Positions 62,781 to 64,000 of a stretch of DNA of 64,000 nucleotides are shown here, one piece after another. Under the pieces are notes generated by a model. That model was not told the DNA's origin and searched no databases. It was given only the letters and a program-made list of their open reading frames with translations. This stretch comes from Clostridium formicaceticum (GTDB lineage: Bacteria > Bacillota > Clostridia > Peptostreptococcales > Natronincolaceae), in contig NZ_CP017603.1 in assembly GCF_001854185.1 (NCBI RefSeq), positions 1,612,001 through 1,676,000 of the forward strand. Reading direction: 5' to 3'. The position numbers were made by a program, and so were the translations under genes. Positions within the stretch are counted from its first letter, which is position 1. Every line of letters starts with the position of its first letter.

Positions 62781-64000
62781 ATGATTTATCCAACATATCA
62801 CCAATTTAAAGACTTAAGCAAAACCTATAAAATGATCCCTATTTCCATGGAGATACAGGGAGATACCGAAACCCCTATTACCTTGTTTAAAAAGCTGTGT
62901 AATACTGCCAATTGCTATCTATTAGAGAGCGTAGAAGGTGGAGAAAAGCGGGGAAGGTACTCTTACATTGGCAGAAAGCCCTTCATCATCATTAAAGGCA
63001 GAGACAATCAAGTAACCGTTGTGCGAAGAGATGCAACTTATGAGAAAAAGGGAAAAGAAATAGAAATTATCAAGGAAATTATGAAGGATTATGAAGCTCC
63101 CCAAATGGAAAATATGCCGGATTTTATTGGAGGCGGGGTAGGTTATATAGGCTATGATATTATAAGAAATTACGAGAAACTACCCTGTGTCAATGAGGAT
63201 GACATGCATCTTCCGCTGGTACATCTTTTAGTGGCAGAAGAAATTATTGTATATGACCATGTGAAACAAAAAATTAAGATTATCATCAATTTGCCCATAG
63301 AAGAAGAGATAGAAAAGCTCTACGAAAATGGCGTAAAAAGACTTAAAAAAATACAGGAGGAGATATTGAAGAATTTTCTTTTAATGGAGAGGAATGAAAG
63401 TGCTTCAGAGCTTCAATATAAGAGCAATGAAACAAAGGATAGTTTTATGGAAAAGGTAAGAAAAGCAAAAGCGTATATCAGAAATGGCGATATTTTTCAA
63501 GTTGTTTTGTCTCAGCGTTTACAGGTAAAAACCGAGCTATCTCCCTTTGAAGTCTATAGAAACCTGAGGAGTGTAAGCCCTTCTCCTTATTTATTTTATA
63601 TTGACTTTGGAGATTATCAGTTGACAGGATCATCACCAGAGCTTTTGGTAAAGGTAAAGGACCAAATCATAGAAACCTGCCCTATTGCAGGAACAAGGCC
63701 CAGAGGAAAAAATGCTGAAGAGGATGAGCTGTTGGCGAAGGATTTACTAGCAGATGAAAAAGAAAAAGCAGAACACCTTATGCTGGTGGATTTGGCGAGA
63801 AATGATATTGGTAAACTAGCGGAGTTTGGCAGCGTGGAGGTAAGCCAATATATGGAGGTCTGCAGATATTCCCATGTGATGCACATTGTATCAAATGTGA
63901 TTGGAAAGCTGAAAAAAAGATATGACATGTATGATGCTTTGGTGGCTTGTTTACCGGCAGGAACCCTATCGGGGGCGCCGAAGGTAAGGGCGATGGAAAT
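62781..64000 (+). CDS. trpE: Anthranilate synthase component I, N-terminal part
   Basis: TrpE makes anthranilate from chorismate, the first tryptophan-specific step. The 406 codons present run past the window edge. Residues 1-200 form the N-terminal domain with the Trp-binding 'LLESVEGGEKRGRYSYIG'; the chorismate-binding core follows with 'GDIFQVVLSQRL', 'TGSSPELLVKV', 'CPIAGTRPRGKN', 'HLMLVDLARNDIGK' and 'LPAGTLSGAPKVRAME'. The ATG follows AGAGGAG. It is controlled by the T-box leader. The missing C-terminus is roughly 90 residues. Confidence 0.96.
   Translation, partial: MIYPTYHQFKDLSKTYKMIPISMEIQGDTETPITLFKKLCNTANCYLLESVEGGEKRGRYSYIGRKPFIIIKGRDNQVTVVRRDATYEKKGKEIEIIKEIMKDYEAPQMENMPDFIGGGVGYIGYDIIRNYEKLPCVNEDDMHLPLVHLLVAEEIIVYDHVKQKIKIIINLPIEEEIEKLYENGVKRLKKIQEEILKNFLLMERNESASELQYKSNETKDSFMEKVRKAKAYIRNGDIFQVVLSQRLQVKTELSPFEVYRNLRSVSPSPYLFYIDFGDYQLTGSSPELLVKVKDQIIETCPIAGTRPRGKNAEEDELLAKDLLADEKEKAEHLMLVDLARNDIGKLAEFGSVEVSQYMEVCRYSHVMHIVSNVIGKLKKRYDMYDALVACLPAGTLSGAPKVRAME

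Overview
The window looks like a chromosome segment of an anaerobic, spore-forming, low-GC Clostridia member, plausibly of the Alkaliphilus/Natronincola type, though I cannot fix the genus. The grounds are AT-rich DNA, strong AGGAGG ribosome sites with many TTG/GTG starts, spore-coat-like genes, an NAD-linked [FeFe]-hydrogenase, Etf-linked oxidoreductases, and RNA regulation by riboswitches and T-boxes. No rRNA, tRNA, CRISPR array, phage or intact insertion sequence was seen.

Layout. 1-2.4 kb: two small spore-coat-like genes (minus), a ferredoxin-type aldo/keto reductase and a hotdog thioesterase. 2.4-5.8 kb: guaB-guaA behind a guanine riboswitch. 5.8-6.4 kb: a YoeB/YefM-type toxin-antitoxin pair whose promoter lies inside a perfect 34-bp palindrome. 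6.9-12.6 kb: a five-gene operon of unknown function (TPR-like membrane protein, SPFH protein with zinc ribbons, two more membrane proteins, and a zinc-ribbon/TPR/leucine-rich-repeat membrane protein). 12.7-13.0 kb: a decayed solute-binding-protein gene. 13.2-23.5 kb: a purine permease and purKECFMNHD behind a tandem guanine plus PRPP riboswitch. 24-25.7 kb: a chemoreceptor. 26.2-28.9 kb: metNIQ (minus) behind two nearly identical tandem SAM-I riboswitches. 29-30.7 kb: a TrpR-like protein and an aspartokinase. 31-35.5 kb: etfBA, a GlcD/LctD-type dehydrogenase and a LeuT-fold transporter. 35.6-37.1 kb: two tiny hydrophobic proteins and a PHP hydrolase. 37.4-41.5 kb: hydCBA. 41.8-56.6 kb: a complete ethanolamine-utilisation microcompartment locus, with its own EutVW regulators, PduS/PduT-like electron-transfer parts and the EutH permease. 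56.7-59.1 kb: an MBL hydrolase and a sigma/anti-sigma pair. 59.1-60.8 kb: a decaying two-gene module with repeats on both sides. 60.9-64 kb: aroF (minus) and trpE (plus, cut by the window end) diverging from one regulatory region.

How the parts fit. Purine supply is controlled at two RNA checkpoints, guanine alone for guaBA and guanine plus PRPP for the permease/pur operon. Methionine uptake is controlled by SAM, trpE by a Trp T-box with two antiterminator/terminator modules, and aroF apparently by a 53-codon leader peptide packed with Tyr, Phe and Trp codons followed by a terminator. In the eut locus ethanolamine enters by EutH, is split by EutBC, and acetaldehyde is converted by EutE and EutD inside a shell of EutL, EutM, EutK-like, EutN and PduT-like proteins; EutT and EutA maintain the cobalamin enzyme.

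The best candidates for new biology are the aromatic leader-peptide attenuator of aroF, the SPFH/zinc-ribbon/LRR operon, a hydrogenase HydB lacking its C-terminal ferredoxin domain, and several intergenic repeats, one with compensatory stem changes.
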